From Butyrivibrio sp. (GTDB lineage Bacteria > Bacillota > Clostridia > Lachnospirales > Lachnospiraceae): a DNA stretch of 64,000 nt. Below the pieces are notes generated by a model, which was not told where the DNA came from, made no database searches, and worked only from the letters and a program-made list of their open reading frames with translations. Location of the stretch: contig SVGA01000003.1 of assembly GCA_015056575.1 (NCBI GenBank), positions 142,173-206,172 on the forward strand. Reading direction: 5' to 3'. Both the position numbers and the translations under genes were made by a program. Below are positions 17,795 to 26,648 of this stretch, in pieces (the stretch's first letter is position 1; each line of letters begins with the position of its first letter).

Positions 17795-18826
17795 TTATAA
17801 ATCCCCATCACCGGGCATTTCAAGCCCCAAATGATGATATGCGGTATCGGTAACCACCCTGCCTCTGGGAGTTCTGTTGATGAGTCCGTTCTTGATAAGA
17901 TAGGGCTCGTAAACATCCTCTATGGTACCGGGATCCTCTCCTATGGCAGCCGCCAATGTGTCCAGTCCCACCGGACCTCCGGCAAACTTATGGATCATGG
18001 TAAGGAGAAGGTTTCTGTCCGTGTGATCAAGACCAAGCTTATCCACATCCATAAGATCCAGAGCTGTCATGGCCACATCCTCCGTGATCCTGCCGTCATA
18101 CTTAACCTGGGCAAAATCTCTTACCCGCTTAAGTATCCTGTTGGCGATTCGCGGCGTTCCGCGGCTCCTTCTGGCCATCTCAAGAGCGCCCTTCTCTTCC
18201 ACCTCTACGTCCAGTACCCTTGCTGACTGAAGGATGATCTCACACAGCTCATCCATGTCGTAGTACTCCATCCTGTGGATCATGCCGAATCTGTCACGAA
18301 GAGGTGCCGAGAGCATTCCCGCTCTCGTAGTGGCTCCCACCAGTGTAAAATGAGGAAGGTCCAGTCTTATAGACCTGGCTGTAGGCCCCTTGCCTATCAT
18401 GATATCGATGGCGTAGTCTTCCATGGCGGGATAAAGGACCTCCTCCACCTGTCTGTTGAGACGGTGTATCTCATCCACAAACAGCACGTCCCCTTCCTGA
18501 AGGTTGTTGAGGATAGCCGCCATATCTCCCGGCTTCTCAATGGCCGGTCCGCTGGTGATCTTGATATTGACCCCCATCTCATTGGCGATGATCACCGAGA
18601 GGGTGGTCTTACCAAGTCCCGGCGGTCCGTAAAAAAGAAGGTGATCTAAGCTGTCTCCTCTCTTCTTGGCTGCTTCTATGTAGATCTTAAGGCTCTCCTT
18701 GATCTTCTTCTGTCCGATATAGTTATCAAGACTTCTGGGCCTTAAGGATCCTTCTATTTTGCTGTCTTCCGCATTGGCTTCTGCATCAAGTCCTCTTGCG
18801 GAAGTTACTATCTTACGCTTCTCCAT
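17795..18826 (-). CDS. ruvB: Holliday junction ATP-dependent helicase RuvB
   Basis: 343 residues: AAA+ motor of branch migration. It has Walker [13 protein letters not shown], Walker [11 protein letters not shown], sensor 1 [17 protein letters not shown] with the arginine finger, and the C-terminal winged helix ([19 protein letters not shown]). The N-terminal [17 protein letters not shown] is typical. Its ATG overlaps the ruvA stop by one base (TGATG), so translation is coupled. ruvC is not adjacent. Confidence 0.98.
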   Translation of the reverse strand: MEKRKIVTSARGLDAEANAEDSKIEGSLRPRSLDNYIGQKKIKESLKIYIEAAKKRGDSLDHLLFYGPPGLGKTTLSVIIANEMGVNIKITSGPAIEKPGDMAAILNNLQEGDVLFVDEIHRLNRQVEEVLYPAMEDYAIDIMIGKGPTARSIRLDLPHFTLVGATTRAGMLSAPLRDRFGMIHRMEYYDMDELCEIILQSARVLDVEVEEKGALEMARRSRGTPRIANRILKRVRDFAQVKYDGRITEDVAMTALDLMDVDKLGLDHTDRNLLLTMIHKFAGGPVGLDTLAAAIGEDPGTIEDVYEPYLIKNGLINRTPRGRVVTDTAYHHLGLEMPGDGDL

Positions 18827-19449
18827 CAGAACATCTCCTTAAGAGCAAGTTTAAGCAGCATCTCAGTGTCTAAGGCCGCATCCTCATTGGCCTTCAGGAC
18901 TTTCCTTACCGCCTTCATGGAATCTCCGGAGTTGTAACCAAGGGCCACAAGGGCTGCCACTGCCTCATCTCTTGCAGAAGAAGCCTCTCCTGTAAGGTCG
19001 TCTTCGGATACTGCGCCGGCTCCGCCCCTTAGCATATCATCTTCAGTAACCTTGATCTTGTCACGAAGCTCTAAGGTGATCCTCTCGGCGGTCTTCTTGC
19101 CAATGCCGGGAGCCTTGGAAATAGATGCAGAATCCCCCGCCATTATGGCGAACCTAAGGTCATCCGGTGACATCACCGAAAGTATGGCCAGTCCTCCCTT
19201 CGGTCCTATTCCGTTTACCGAGATGAGCATCTTGAAAAGAGCCAGCTCATCCCTCGAAAGGAATCCGAATAAATTGAAGGCGTCCTCCTTCACATTGGTA
19301 TAAGTATAGAGCTTGACCGACTCTCCGATCCCGGGCATTCTGTCCATGGTGGAACCGGAAATAAAGACATTTATCCCTATTCCGCCCACATCTACAACGC
19401 ACAGGCCCTCTTCCATATTCTCCAAAATACCGTTAACATATGCGATCAT
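18826..19449 (-). CDS. ruvA: Holliday junction DNA-binding protein RuvA
   Basis: 207 residues. Domain I OB-fold ([30 protein letters not shown]), domain II helix-hairpin-helix motifs ([17 protein letters not shown] and [21 protein letters not shown]), and domain III after an acidic linker ([23 protein letters not shown]). The RuvA tetramer holds the junction and loads RuvB. It starts after GGGAGA. Its promoter carries a LexA-type box in the spacer, so ruvAB appears to be SOS-controlled here. Confidence 0.97.
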   Translation of the reverse strand: MIAYVNGILENMEEGLCVVDVGGIGINVFISGSTMDRMPGIGESVKLYTYTNVKEDAFNLFGFLSRDELALFKMLISVNGIGPKGGLAILSVMSPDDLRFAIMAGDSASISKAPGIGKKTAERITLELRDKIKVTEDDMLRGGAGAVSEDDLTGEASSARDEAVAALVALGYNSGDSMKAVRKVLKANEDAALDTEMLLKLALKEMF

Positions 19450-19472
19450 TCTTATGTTCTCCCTTAGAAATC

Positions 19473-19501
19473 ATTATACCCAAACATCTGTTCTGATGCA
19501 A
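19473..19501 (-). promoter_or_regulatory. ruvAB promoter with LexA-type box in the spacer
   Basis: The minus strand shows TTGCAT (19501-19496), a 17-bp spacer and TATAAT (19478-19473). The spacer contains AGAACAGATGTTTG (19494-19481), which fits the SOS core GAACRNRYGTTY with mismatches only at the outer bases. The geometry is the same as the spacer box of recA in this window. Confidence 0.75.
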
Positions 19502-19525
19502 GCATCAAAGATTATCCTTGGAAGT

Positions 19526-20383
19526 TCAAAGAAATTCTCCCATTTCCTTAATGGAATCAAAGATCGCATCAGGCTGTACCTTTGAATCCGGCACCTCCGA
19601 AAGCTTCGTCTCACCGGTGAGCACCAGAATTCCCTTGGCTCCGTTATTGACGCCTGTTGCAACGTCAGTATATATGCGGTCTCCCACAAAAGCTATCTTG
19701 CTCTTTTCAACTCCGGTAGCATCCACGATCATATCCACCGTCTCCTTGAAGGGCTTGCCCACAAACCTGGGGCTCACCTTGGTGGACAGCTCAATGGCAG
19801 CGCACATGGCGCCGCAGTCCGGGATAAAGCCTCCCTTCACCGGGCAGTTGATATCAAGATGAGTAGCAAGAAACTCCGCTCCATTCATGATATAGACGCA
19901 GGCATTGGACAGCTTCTCGAAATTCAATGTCTTGTCAAAAGCAACAACCACGATATCGGGAATTTCCTTGCACTCAGCATGGGTCATGGCTGCCTTCTCG
20001 TCTCTTTCCGAGGTAAAAAGCTTTATCCCGGCATCACGAAAGCTCTTTTCCAGCTCGGGAGTTCCCAGAAGGTAGACACTCCTGTCAGGTCTTGCGCTCT
20101 TTAAGAAACGGATCATCACATCTCCACTGGTCATGATCATATCCCTTGTAACGTGACAATTCATTTTTGCAAGCTTTTCGATATAAAGCTCTGAGGTCGA
20201 CGAAGAATTATTGGTAAAAAAGATATATCTTTTCCCGGACCTTGTCGCCGCCTTCAGGAAATCCAACGCACCGTCAATGATGTCATTTCCCAGGTAGAAG
20301 GTCCCGTCCAGGTCCAGCACGAAAAGCTCCGTCTCCTCCATTATCTTTTTCTTGTTTTCAATACTTTGTAACACTTGTGTCAT
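19526..20383 (-). CDS. HAD superfamily phosphatase, NagD/p-nitrophenylphosphatase type
   Basis: HAD hydrolase with motif I LDLDGTFYLGN, motif II IFFTNNSSST, a C2 cap (TSERDEKAAMTHAE...VVAFDKTLNFEKLSNACVYI) and motifs III/IV KPFKETVDMI and IAFVGDRIYTDVATGVNNG. These enzymes dephosphorylate small metabolites such as sugar phosphates; the substrate is not predictable. The ATG at 20383 lies four bases after the K+ channel stop. However, an extended -10 (TGGTATAAT, 20395-20387) overlaps it, and an internal ATG at 20341 gives the usual short N-terminus, so the start could be either. Confidence 0.85.
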   Translation of the reverse strand: MTQVLQSIENKKKIMEETELFVLDLDGTFYLGNDIIDGALDFLKAATRSGKRYIFFTNNSSSTSELYIEKLAKMNCHVTRDMIMTSGDVMIRFLKSARPDRSVYLLGTPELEKSFRDAGIKLFTSERDEKAAMTHAECKEIPDIVVVAFDKTLNFEKLSNACVYIMNGAEFLATHLDINCPVKGGFIPDCGAMCAAIELSTKVSPRFVGKPFKETVDMIVDATGVEKSKIAFVGDRIYTDVATGVNNGAKGILVLTGETKLSEVPDSKVQPDAIFDSIKEMGEFL

Positions 20384-20387
20384 ATTA

Positions 20388-21620
20388 TTATACCAGATTC
20401 TGATTATTTACATGTTTCTCATACAAAAGGATCTCATCTCCGGCTCTGATAACAAGGTTGCCGTTGGGGATCAGAGCTTTGCCGTTTCTTCTTATCAGGA
20501 AAATAAAGCTCTGTCTTGAGATGTCAATATCCCTGATGGCCAAGCCGTTCCATGAGTGTCCCTCTCCGATACTTATATCCTTGAGAGCAATGGGCTGTAT
20601 CTCCTTGGTCTTTTCGGCACACATGACAATAAGGTCATTTTTTTCAAGAACCGCGCTGCCTCTGGGGATTATGGTCTCTCCCCTTCGCTGTATGGCCACT
20701 ATCATGATGTCCCGCGGAAGTCCGATCTCACTGATCTTTTTGCCAACCCAGCCGTCTTTTTCTAAAAGGCGAACCCTTATAAAGTGGATGTTCTCCTCCT
20801 CTTCCAAATAACCTACGGTCTTAAGCCTTTGATACTGCTCAACAAACCCCGCTGAAATAATACCCGTCGGAATGGCAACCATGCCTACTCCAAGAAAGCT
20901 TATGATGATACCCAGTATCTTGCCGGTGATAGTCACAGGGTAAATGTCCCCATAGCCCACGGTCAAAAGAGTCGATGTGGCCCACCAGATACCTGAAAAG
21001 GCGTTCTGAAAAACATCCGGCTGGGCATCGTGTTCAACGCTGTACATACAAAGGCTGGAGGCCATCATCAGTATAAGGATGATGAAAACCGAAGCCGTAA
21101 GCTGCTGTTTCTTGGAAGAAATAACCTCAGTGATAACGTTAAGCTGATCGTAGTAGGAATTGATCCTGAAAAGCCTTAAGATCCTTGCCACCCTGAAGAG
21201 CCTGAATACTGCACTTCCCATGGGAAAGAACACCGGCAGGTAATATGGAAGGAAGGACAAAAGGTCAATGATCCCGGCAAAGGAAAATATATATTTGATA
21301 AGGGATTGTGATTCGGATAATTTAGGATATTGAGCTTTAGCGGTGAAAAGACGCAGCCCATAGTCCACTGCAAAGAAAAATACCGTTACCGCTTCAATAG
21401 TAAGGAGGAGCCCTTTATAGTGCTCCTCCATATAATCAAATGTGATCGCAAATGCAGCAAAAAGATTCAGCACAAGGGCTACTATGCTGATGATGTCGTA
21501 AAGTCTGTTGATGGGTTCATCAACAACACCTGTGCTGACCATATTGAATACCTTGGCCCTTACACGGTTTACGTCTCTCCCCAAACTTTTACCGGGTTTA
21601 ATTCCCTTAGTATCGGTCAT
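20388..21620 (-). CDS. Voltage-gated-type potassium channel with C-terminal RCK_C domains
   Basis: 410 residues. Six membrane segments: an S4-like helix with regularly spaced arginines (RLFRVARILRLFRI, about 140-153), and the pore loop with selectivity filter LLTVGYGDIYP (about 218-228) between the last two. The cytosolic part has two TrkA-C-like (RCK_C) modules (GKKISEIGLPRDIMIVAIQRRGETIIPRG split by strands, then GNLVIRAGDEILLYEK), which in related channels bind regulatory ligands. It conducts K+ across the cytoplasmic membrane. It overlaps the upstream helicase gene by four bases (ATGA). Confidence 0.9.
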   Translation of the reverse strand: MTDTKGIKPGKSLGRDVNRVRAKVFNMVSTGVVDEPINRLYDIISIVALVLNLFAAFAITFDYMEEHYKGLLLTIEAVTVFFFAVDYGLRLFTAKAQYPKLSESQSLIKYIFSFAGIIDLLSFLPYYLPVFFPMGSAVFRLFRVARILRLFRINSYYDQLNVITEVISSKKQQLTASVFIILILMMASSLCMYSVEHDAQPDVFQNAFSGIWWATSTLLTVGYGDIYPVTITGKILGIIISFLGVGMVAIPTGIISAGFVEQYQRLKTVGYLEEEENIHFIRVRLLEKDGWVGKKISEIGLPRDIMIVAIQRRGETIIPRGSAVLEKNDLIVMCAEKTKEIQPIALKDISIGEGHSWNGLAIRDIDISRQSFIFLIRRNGKALIPNGNLVIRAGDEILLYEKHVNNQNLV

Positions 21621-23593
21621 TTCTTCTCCCTGTTTTTGCGTTTGCCGAAGCTCTCCATTACAAGGTCGCTTACGTCCTGAAGATAATCAAGGCTCCTCTT
21701 CTTGTTCCTGGCCTTAATGCTCTTCTTCTCTTCCTTGGACATGTTCATGGTGTCACTGTCCTGTCCCACATACCACGCCTTGGTAGAGCCTTCCCCCTTT
21801 ATTGTAACTCTTCCGACATTCTCAATTGTATCAGAAGACTTCCCTAAATACTTTCTTTCGCTGCCGGTCTTCTCAGCTTTGGCAGCTGTTTTCCTATAGA
21901 TGGACTTAAGCTCCTCAAGATCGCCTATTTCAGACTTGCCGCTGTCTTTCTTTCTGGTATCGGCCTTTCTGCTGTCAGCCTTCTTGTTTTCGGCTTTTTT
22001 ACCTCCGGTCTTTCTGGTTTCGGCCTTGTCGGCATAGGTTTTTCTTCCATCCGAAGACTTCCTGCCACTTCTTTTGCCTTCGCCATCACCGGATTTTCCT
22101 GTCCTGTAAGAGCCGTCTCTTTCCTCACTGTTTCGTCCTCTGCGGCCTCTTCCGAACTTGTCATCGCCGTCACGTCTTCTGAGTCTTTCTCCGGACCTTC
22201 TGTACTGGTCACGCTTTGATTCTCTCTTCTCAAAAAGAACAAGGTCCTGAATATCCGCGCCCATCTTAAGCTTCATGAAACCGGCCGCCAGCTGCTCTGC
22301 GGTATACTCTCCCTCATCAACCTTCTGATTGACGAACTCCAGAGCCGATGCGATATCGCCCTTCTCAATGATATCGATAACCTCGGCAAAGACCTTCTGG
22401 CTCTTGGCCCTTGTTATCTCTTTTGCCCCGGGAACTCTTCTCTCCTCGATCCTGGTGTGGCACACCTTCTCGATCTCGCGAAGCTTGTACATCTCTCTTC
22501 CGCCCACCAGGGTAAAAGACTTACCGCTCTTGCCGGCACGTCCCGTTCTTCCGATCCTGTGAACGTAGTACTCGATATCCTCGGGGATATCAAAGTTAAA
22601 CACCGCCTCAACACCGCTTACATCGATGCCTCTGGCCGCCACGTCTGTGGCAATAAGTATGTTGATCCTGCCGTTTCTGAACAGGCCCATTACCGTATCA
22701 CGCTGATTCTGTGACAGATCCCCGTGGAGTCCGTCGCAAAGATATCCCTTGCCCTTAAGTGACTCTGAAAGCTGGTCCACCATTCTCTTGGTATTGCAGA
22801 AAATAAGGGATCTTGCGGGATTGTAATAATCAAGAAGTCTTACAAGGACCTCTTCCTTCATCTTCTGGGGAACTCTGTAGTAAGCCTGGTCAATGGCTGC
22901 CACAGTGATCTCCTTTGGGGTCATCTTGATGTACTGCGCATCCTTCTGATACTTCCTGGTGATCTGAAGGATAGGCTCAGGCATTGTTGCGGAGAAAAGA
23001 GCTGTCTGCCTCTCCTGCGGCATTCCCTGAAGAATTGTCTCAATATCATCCCTGAAGCCCATATCCAGCATCTCGTCTGCCTCATCAAGGACCAGAACTC
23101 TGACGCTCTTGAGCTTCATGGTATGACGTCTCATGTGATCCATGACACGTCCCGGTGTTCCCACCACAATCTGTACTCCGGCAGAAAGAGCCTTTATCTG
23201 CCTTGATATATCCTGACCGCCGTATACCGCAAGGACTCTGATGCCGTGCATGTACTTGGCGAAATCTCTGATGTCGTCTGCGGCCTGCATTGCCAGCTCC
23301 CTTGTGGGGCACAGAACAACAGCCTGCAGGTGCTTGCTCTCTGGATCGACCTTCTCAAGAATCGGGATTCCGAAAGCTGCGGTTTTGCCCGTTCCGGTCT
23401 GGGCCTGACCGATGATGTCTTTTCCCTCCATCATCACAGGGATCGCAGCCTTCTGGATTGGGGACATTACCTCAAATCCCATCTCGGAAACTGCGCGGAT
23501 AATTCTCTCATCAAGGCCTGAATCCTCGTATCGTACCTCGACGTTTTCTTTTGCCTTGTCTGTTACTTCAATCAAATCTAAATCTTTACTCAT
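21617..23593 (-). CDS. DEAD-box ATP-dependent RNA helicase (CshA/DeaD type)
   Basis: 658 residues. Q motif (FEVMSPIQKAAIP), motif I AQTGTGKT, Ia PTRELA, GG, motif II DEAD, motif III SAT, motif V ARGIDV, and motif VI HRIGRTGRAG define the helicase core (1 to about 370). The C-terminal 250 residues are very basic and partly repetitive (R/G/D-rich, then short KxADxRK-like repeats around 530-570), which probably bind RNA nonspecifically. Such helicases remodel RNA in ribosome assembly and decay, often at low temperature. It is the promoter-proximal gene of a helicase-channel-HAD operon and has a TAGGAG site. Confidence 0.93.
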   Translation of the reverse strand: MSKDLDLIEVTDKAKENVEVRYEDSGLDERIIRAVSEMGFEVMSPIQKAAIPVMMEGKDIIGQAQTGTGKTAAFGIPILEKVDPESKHLQAVVLCPTRELAMQAADDIRDFAKYMHGIRVLAVYGGQDISRQIKALSAGVQIVVGTPGRVMDHMRRHTMKLKSVRVLVLDEADEMLDMGFRDDIETILQGMPQERQTALFSATMPEPILQITRKYQKDAQYIKMTPKEITVAAIDQAYYRVPQKMKEEVLVRLLDYYNPARSLIFCNTKRMVDQLSESLKGKGYLCDGLHGDLSQNQRDTVMGLFRNGRINILIATDVAARGIDVSGVEAVFNFDIPEDIEYYVHRIGRTGRAGKSGKSFTLVGGREMYKLREIEKVCHTRIEERRVPGAKEITRAKSQKVFAEVIDIIEKGDIASALEFVNQKVDEGEYTAEQLAAGFMKLKMGADIQDLVLFEKRESKRDQYRRSGERLRRRDGDDKFGRGRRGRNSEERDGSYRTGKSGDGEGKRSGRKSSDGRKTYADKAETRKTGGKKAENKKADSRKADTRKKDSGKSEIGDLEELKSIYRKTAAKAEKTGSERKYLGKSSDTIENVGRVTIKGEGSTKAWYVGQDSDTMNMSKEEKKSIKARNKKRSLDYLQDVSDLVMESFGKRKNREKK

Positions 23594-23608
23594 TAAAACT
23601 CCTAAAAA

Positions 23609-24151
23609 TTACATGTCCCCGCTCATGACATCCTTGTTCTTGATAAGGTAGTCACACAGTGAAACGATGGTGAGGACTAAAGCGATCCACATCAGAATCT
23701 GTGTAATAAGCGGAAATGGTGCCATCTCCAGGTTCATTATCATGAAGATGACCATAAACATCTGAAATGTTGTCTTAAACTTGCCCCAGTAGCTGGCGGC
23801 GATAACTCTTCCGTTATCAGCAGCGATAAGTCTGAATCCGCTGATGATAAACTCTCTTGCAATGATGATGATAACGATCCATGCAGGTATCCTGTCAAGT
23901 TCAATAAGCCCTATCATGGCGCTGCAAACAAGAAGCTTGTCCGCAAGGGGATCCATGAACTTTCCAAAGTCTGTTACCAGGTTGTACTTTCTGGCGATCT
24001 TGCCGTCCAGAAGGTCTGTCAGTGAAGCCACGATGAAGATTGCCAGTGCGATCCACTTGAAGTAAGGGTTCATGGCATCATTCAGAAGAAAGAATACAAA
24101 AAAGGGAATCAAAATAACTCTGCATACAGTAAGCTTATTCGGTAAATTCAT
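23609..24151 (-). CDS. pgsA: CDP-diacylglycerol-glycerol-3-phosphate 3-phosphatidyltransferase
   Basis: 180-residue membrane enzyme that makes phosphatidylglycerophosphate. The CDP-alcohol phosphotransferase signature D-x2-D-G-x2-A-R-x8-G-x3-D-x3-D is complete (DLLDGKIARKYNLVTDFGKFMDPLADK region, about 45-70). Several hydrophobic helices follow. The ATG at 24151, next to a GTG at 24154, is the likely start. The gene overlaps the end of rimO by 17 bp, an arrangement common in clostridia. Confidence 0.95.
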   Translation of the reverse strand: MNLPNKLTVCRVILIPFFVFFLLNDAMNPYFKWIALAIFIVASLTDLLDGKIARKYNLVTDFGKFMDPLADKLLVCSAMIGLIELDRIPAWIVIIIIAREFIISGFRLIAADNGRVIAASYWGKFKTTFQMFMVIFMIMNLEMAPFPLITQILMWIALVLTIVSLCDYLIKNKDVMSGDM

Positions 24152-25502
24152 CACTCAACTCTCCTATCAAATCGTATTCGTTGGAACCTGTTATCAAAAC
24201 ATTTACATAATCGCCGGTCATCAGCTCCCTCTGAACTCCGGTGATAAAAAGATACCCGTCAATATCCGGTGCATCCTTGTAGGTCCTGGCCACATAGGAC
24301 AAGCCATCATCATCATCCTCATCGGTGATCCTGCCCTCGATGACTGCAGTGACGGTCTTCCCCACCATCTTCGCCGCATCCTCGAAAGCGATCTCCTGCT
24401 GAAGCTTCATGAGCTTGTTCCTTCGAAGGGTCTTGGTCCTCTCTGTGACCTGATCCGGCATAGCAGCCGCCGGTGTATCCTCTTCCTGAGAATAGGTGAA
24501 CACTCCCAGTCTGTCGAACCTCATATCCCGCACAAGAGCCATGGTCTCATTGTGATCCGCCGCAGTCTCCCCGGGGAATCCGCTTATCAGGGTAGTCCTT
24601 ATACAGATATCCGGGATCTCCTTGCGAAGGTGGGTGATCAACTGCCTTATCTGGGCGTTGTTGGTTCTTCTTCCCATGCGCCTTAAGACATCATCTGAGC
24701 CGGACTGGATGGGAATATCAAGATACTTGCATATCTTGGGTTCATTCTTGATGGTCTGTATTAGCTCCTCATCAAATTCCTCAGGGTAGCAGTACAGGAT
24801 CCTGATCCACTTAAAGCCCTCTATCTTGCAAAGCTCTCTTAAAAGCTCCGGCAGCATCTTCTTCCCATACAGGTCGATGCCGTAAATGGTGGTCTCCTGG
24901 GCAACTATGATGAGCTCTGTCACGCCGTTCTCAGCCAGCTGCCTTGCGTCCTTAAGAAGATCTTCCATGGGAACGCTTCTGTAGGAGCCTCTTACCTTGG
25001 GAATAATGCAGTAGGTACAGCGCTTGTCGCAGCCTTCCGCAATCTTGAGGTAATTGAAAAGTCCCCCCGTGGTGATGACTCTTTTCATTCCGCCGACAGG
25101 CTTTCTGTCCACGTCATCGAAGTAGTTCTTATGGGAAAAGAGCCTGTTCCTCTCAAGGGTCTCTTCAAGGGCCTTTACGACCTTGTCTGTGGATGTAACT
25201 CCCAGGATCTCGTCAACCTCCGGGATCTCTGTCTGAATCTCCTCGCGGTACCTCTCGGCAAGACAGCCGGTGACGATAAGGGCCTTAAGCTGCCCGGATT
25301 TACGGCGCTCAGCCAGTTCCAGGATAGCATCGATACTCTCCTGCTTCGCATCATTTATAAAGCAGCAGGTGTTAACAACTGCTGCTTCTGCTTCATCCTC
25401 GTCATCTGTAAAGCTGTGTCCACTGCCTGTGAGCATCCCCAGCATGACCTCAGTGTCAACCCGGTTCTTGTCACATCCAAGTGATACAAATAAGATTTTC
25501 AT
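24135..25502 (-). CDS. rimO: Ribosomal protein S12 methylthiotransferase RimO
   Basis: 455 residues: radical SAM enzyme that adds a methylthio group to an aspartate of S12. N-terminal UPF0004 domain with three Fe-S cysteines (VSLGCDKNRVDTE, NTCCFINDAKQES, VTGCLAERY), the radical SAM CxxxCxxC as CDKRCTYC (about 154-161) followed by IIPKVRGSYRS, and a C-terminal TRAM domain (about 385-450). The SLGCDKN start separates RimO from MiaB. It is located between rpoZ and pgsA on the same strand. Confidence 0.96.
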   Translation of the reverse strand: MKILFVSLGCDKNRVDTEVMLGMLTGSGHSFTDDEDEAEAAVVNTCCFINDAKQESIDAILELAERRKSGQLKALIVTGCLAERYREEIQTEIPEVDEILGVTSTDKVVKALEETLERNRLFSHKNYFDDVDRKPVGGMKRVITTGGLFNYLKIAEGCDKRCTYCIIPKVRGSYRSVPMEDLLKDARQLAENGVTELIIVAQETTIYGIDLYGKKMLPELLRELCKIEGFKWIRILYCYPEEFDEELIQTIKNEPKICKYLDIPIQSGSDDVLRRMGRRTNNAQIRQLITHLRKEIPDICIRTTLISGFPGETAADHNETMALVRDMRFDRLGVFTYSQEEDTPAAAMPDQVTERTKTLRRNKLMKLQQEIAFEDAAKMVGKTVTAVIEGRITDEDDDDGLSYVARTYKDAPDIDGYLFITGVQRELMTGDYVNVLITGSNEYDLIGELSDEFTE

Positions 25503-25506
25503 ACTA

Positions 25507-25806
25507 TCAGTTCTCTTCTGATCCTTCTGCCTCTTCTACAGGCTCTGCTTCCTCAGCGATAAGAGCGGCCTTCTCCTCATCTGTAAGGATACGGAGCTGT
25601 GCCTGATTCATCTCATCAACAGCAATGGAAAGGGGCTTCTGCTTGTCCTTAACCTTTACCATGGGCTCATCGCCTGCGATGATCTGTCTTGCTCTCTTGG
25701 CAGTAGCCATAACTACTGAATATCTGGAGTTGATAACGGGCTGCTCGCCTTCCTCAACTTCCTTGTTTACAACGTTCATAAGATCAACATAAGAAGGGTG
25801 TATCAT
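25507..25806 (-). CDS. rpoZ: DNA-directed RNA polymerase subunit omega
   Basis: 99 residues. It has the conserved NSRYSVVMATAKRARQI core, then KPLSIAVDEM, with an acidic Glu/Ala-rich C-terminal tail typical of Lachnospiraceae omega. Omega helps assemble RNA polymerase. It stands 45 bp after gmk, with a TATAAT overlapping the gmk stop (near 25855) and an AGGAAAGGAAC ribosome site, in the usual yicC-gmk-rpoZ order. Confidence 0.95.
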   Translation of the reverse strand: MIHPSYVDLMNVVNKEVEEGEQPVINSRYSVVMATAKRARQIIAGDEPMVKVKDKQKPLSIAVDEMNQAQLRILTDEEKAALIAEEAEPVEEAEGSEEN

Positions 25807-25850
25807 TTTGTTCCTTTCCTGCGGAAAACCGCAAATACAAGCTAAAAGTA

Positions 25851-26474
25851 TTATAACTCATTAAGCTCATTTCTGATAGTGTCTATAAGTTCAAGATTTC
25901 TCATGGGGCTTTGATGAGCGGCACCGATTATCTGGTGCAGCCTGTCAATACACTCCTCAAGGTCATCATTGACTACAATATAATCATACTTCTCGATTCC
26001 GATGGATTCCTCTTTGGCTCTCTTGAGTCTCTTGGCAATCACTTCATCGGTCTCGGTGCCTCTGCCCCGAAGTCTCTTCTCCAGTTCCCGGGCTGAAGGT
26101 GGCATAACGAACAGCAAAACCGCATCGGGGTACTGCTCTTTGATCTGAAGGGCTCCCTGGATCTCAATCTCCAGGATGACATCTATGCCGGAAGAGAGCT
26201 TATCTTCCACAAACTTCCTGGGTGTTCCGTAGTAGTGGTTAACATATCCCGCATGTTCGATAAGACCGTTCTCTTCTATCAGCTTCTCAAATTCTTCATT
26301 GGTAACAAAGAAATATTCTCTTCCGTTCTCCTCGCCGGGTCTTGGGTCTCTGGTAGTTGCCGAAATTGAAAGTGCATAGCCGGGATATTTGGCTATAAGT
26401 CCCTTCATCAGAGTTCCCTTGCCTGCTCCGGAAAAGCCGGAAACAACAATGATAATTCCTTTGCGATTGCTCAT
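25851..26474 (-). CDS. gmk: Guanylate kinase
   Basis: 207 residues: phosphorylates GMP to GDP. P-loop SGFSGAGKGTL, GMP-binding SISATTRDPRPGEENGREY, and LEIEIQGA, then RLKRAKEESIGIEKYDYIVVND. The open frame extends to 26534, but the ATG at 26474 after AGAGGA gives the normal N-terminus MSNRKGIIIVVSG. The 174-bp gap before it, after yicC, has strong hairpins (separate entries) and lacks the remA gene often found there in related bacteria. Confidence 0.96.
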   Translation of the reverse strand: MSNRKGIIIVVSGFSGAGKGTLMKGLIAKYPGYALSISATTRDPRPGEENGREYFFVTNEEFEKLIEENGLIEHAGYVNHYYGTPRKFVEDKLSSGIDVILEIEIQGALQIKEQYPDAVLLFVMPPSARELEKRLRGRGTETDEVIAKRLKRAKEESIGIEKYDYIVVNDDLEECIDRLHQIIGAAHQSPMRNLELIDTIRNELNEL

Positions 26475-26514
26475 CTTAAAATATTCCTCTGTCCTGATTA
26501 GTTTCGTGATATAC

Positions 26515-26537
26515 GGATTGCTTCGCTCCCGCAATCC
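26515..26537. other. Short hairpin in the gmk leader
   Basis: GGATTGC at 26515-26521 pairs perfectly with GCAATCC at 26531-26537 around a 9-nt loop. It lies about 40 bp upstream of the gmk start and has no U tract, so it is not a terminator. It may be part of the gmk mRNA leader. Confidence 0.5.
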
Positions 26538-26590
26538 TACAGCTATTCGGAATCCGCACTACCGTGCTACTTCCTCATACCTGTTCGGTC

Positions 26591-26640
26591 TTCAAGGCCA
26601 TGTGATTCTTTGCACAAGTGCAGAATCCCATGCCTTTGAA
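26591..26640. other. 50-nt imperfect palindrome between yicC and gmk
   Basis: The two halves pair almost end to end: TTCAA/TTGAA, then GG/CC with a mismatch, CATG/CATG, GATTCT/AGAATC and GCAC/GTGC at the tip, interrupted by single mismatches and a 2-nt bulge. It begins 9 bp after the yicC stop. There is no U tract on either side, so an RNA-processing or protective hairpin, or a small repeat element, is more likely than a terminator. Confidence 0.7.
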
Positions 26641-26648
26641 TCCCTGTA

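Noticed and set aside
17341..17916. Long form of ZapA starting at 17916
   Set aside because: The extra 56 codons lie inside ruvB and match no ZapA; the ATG at 17748 has a proper ribosome site.
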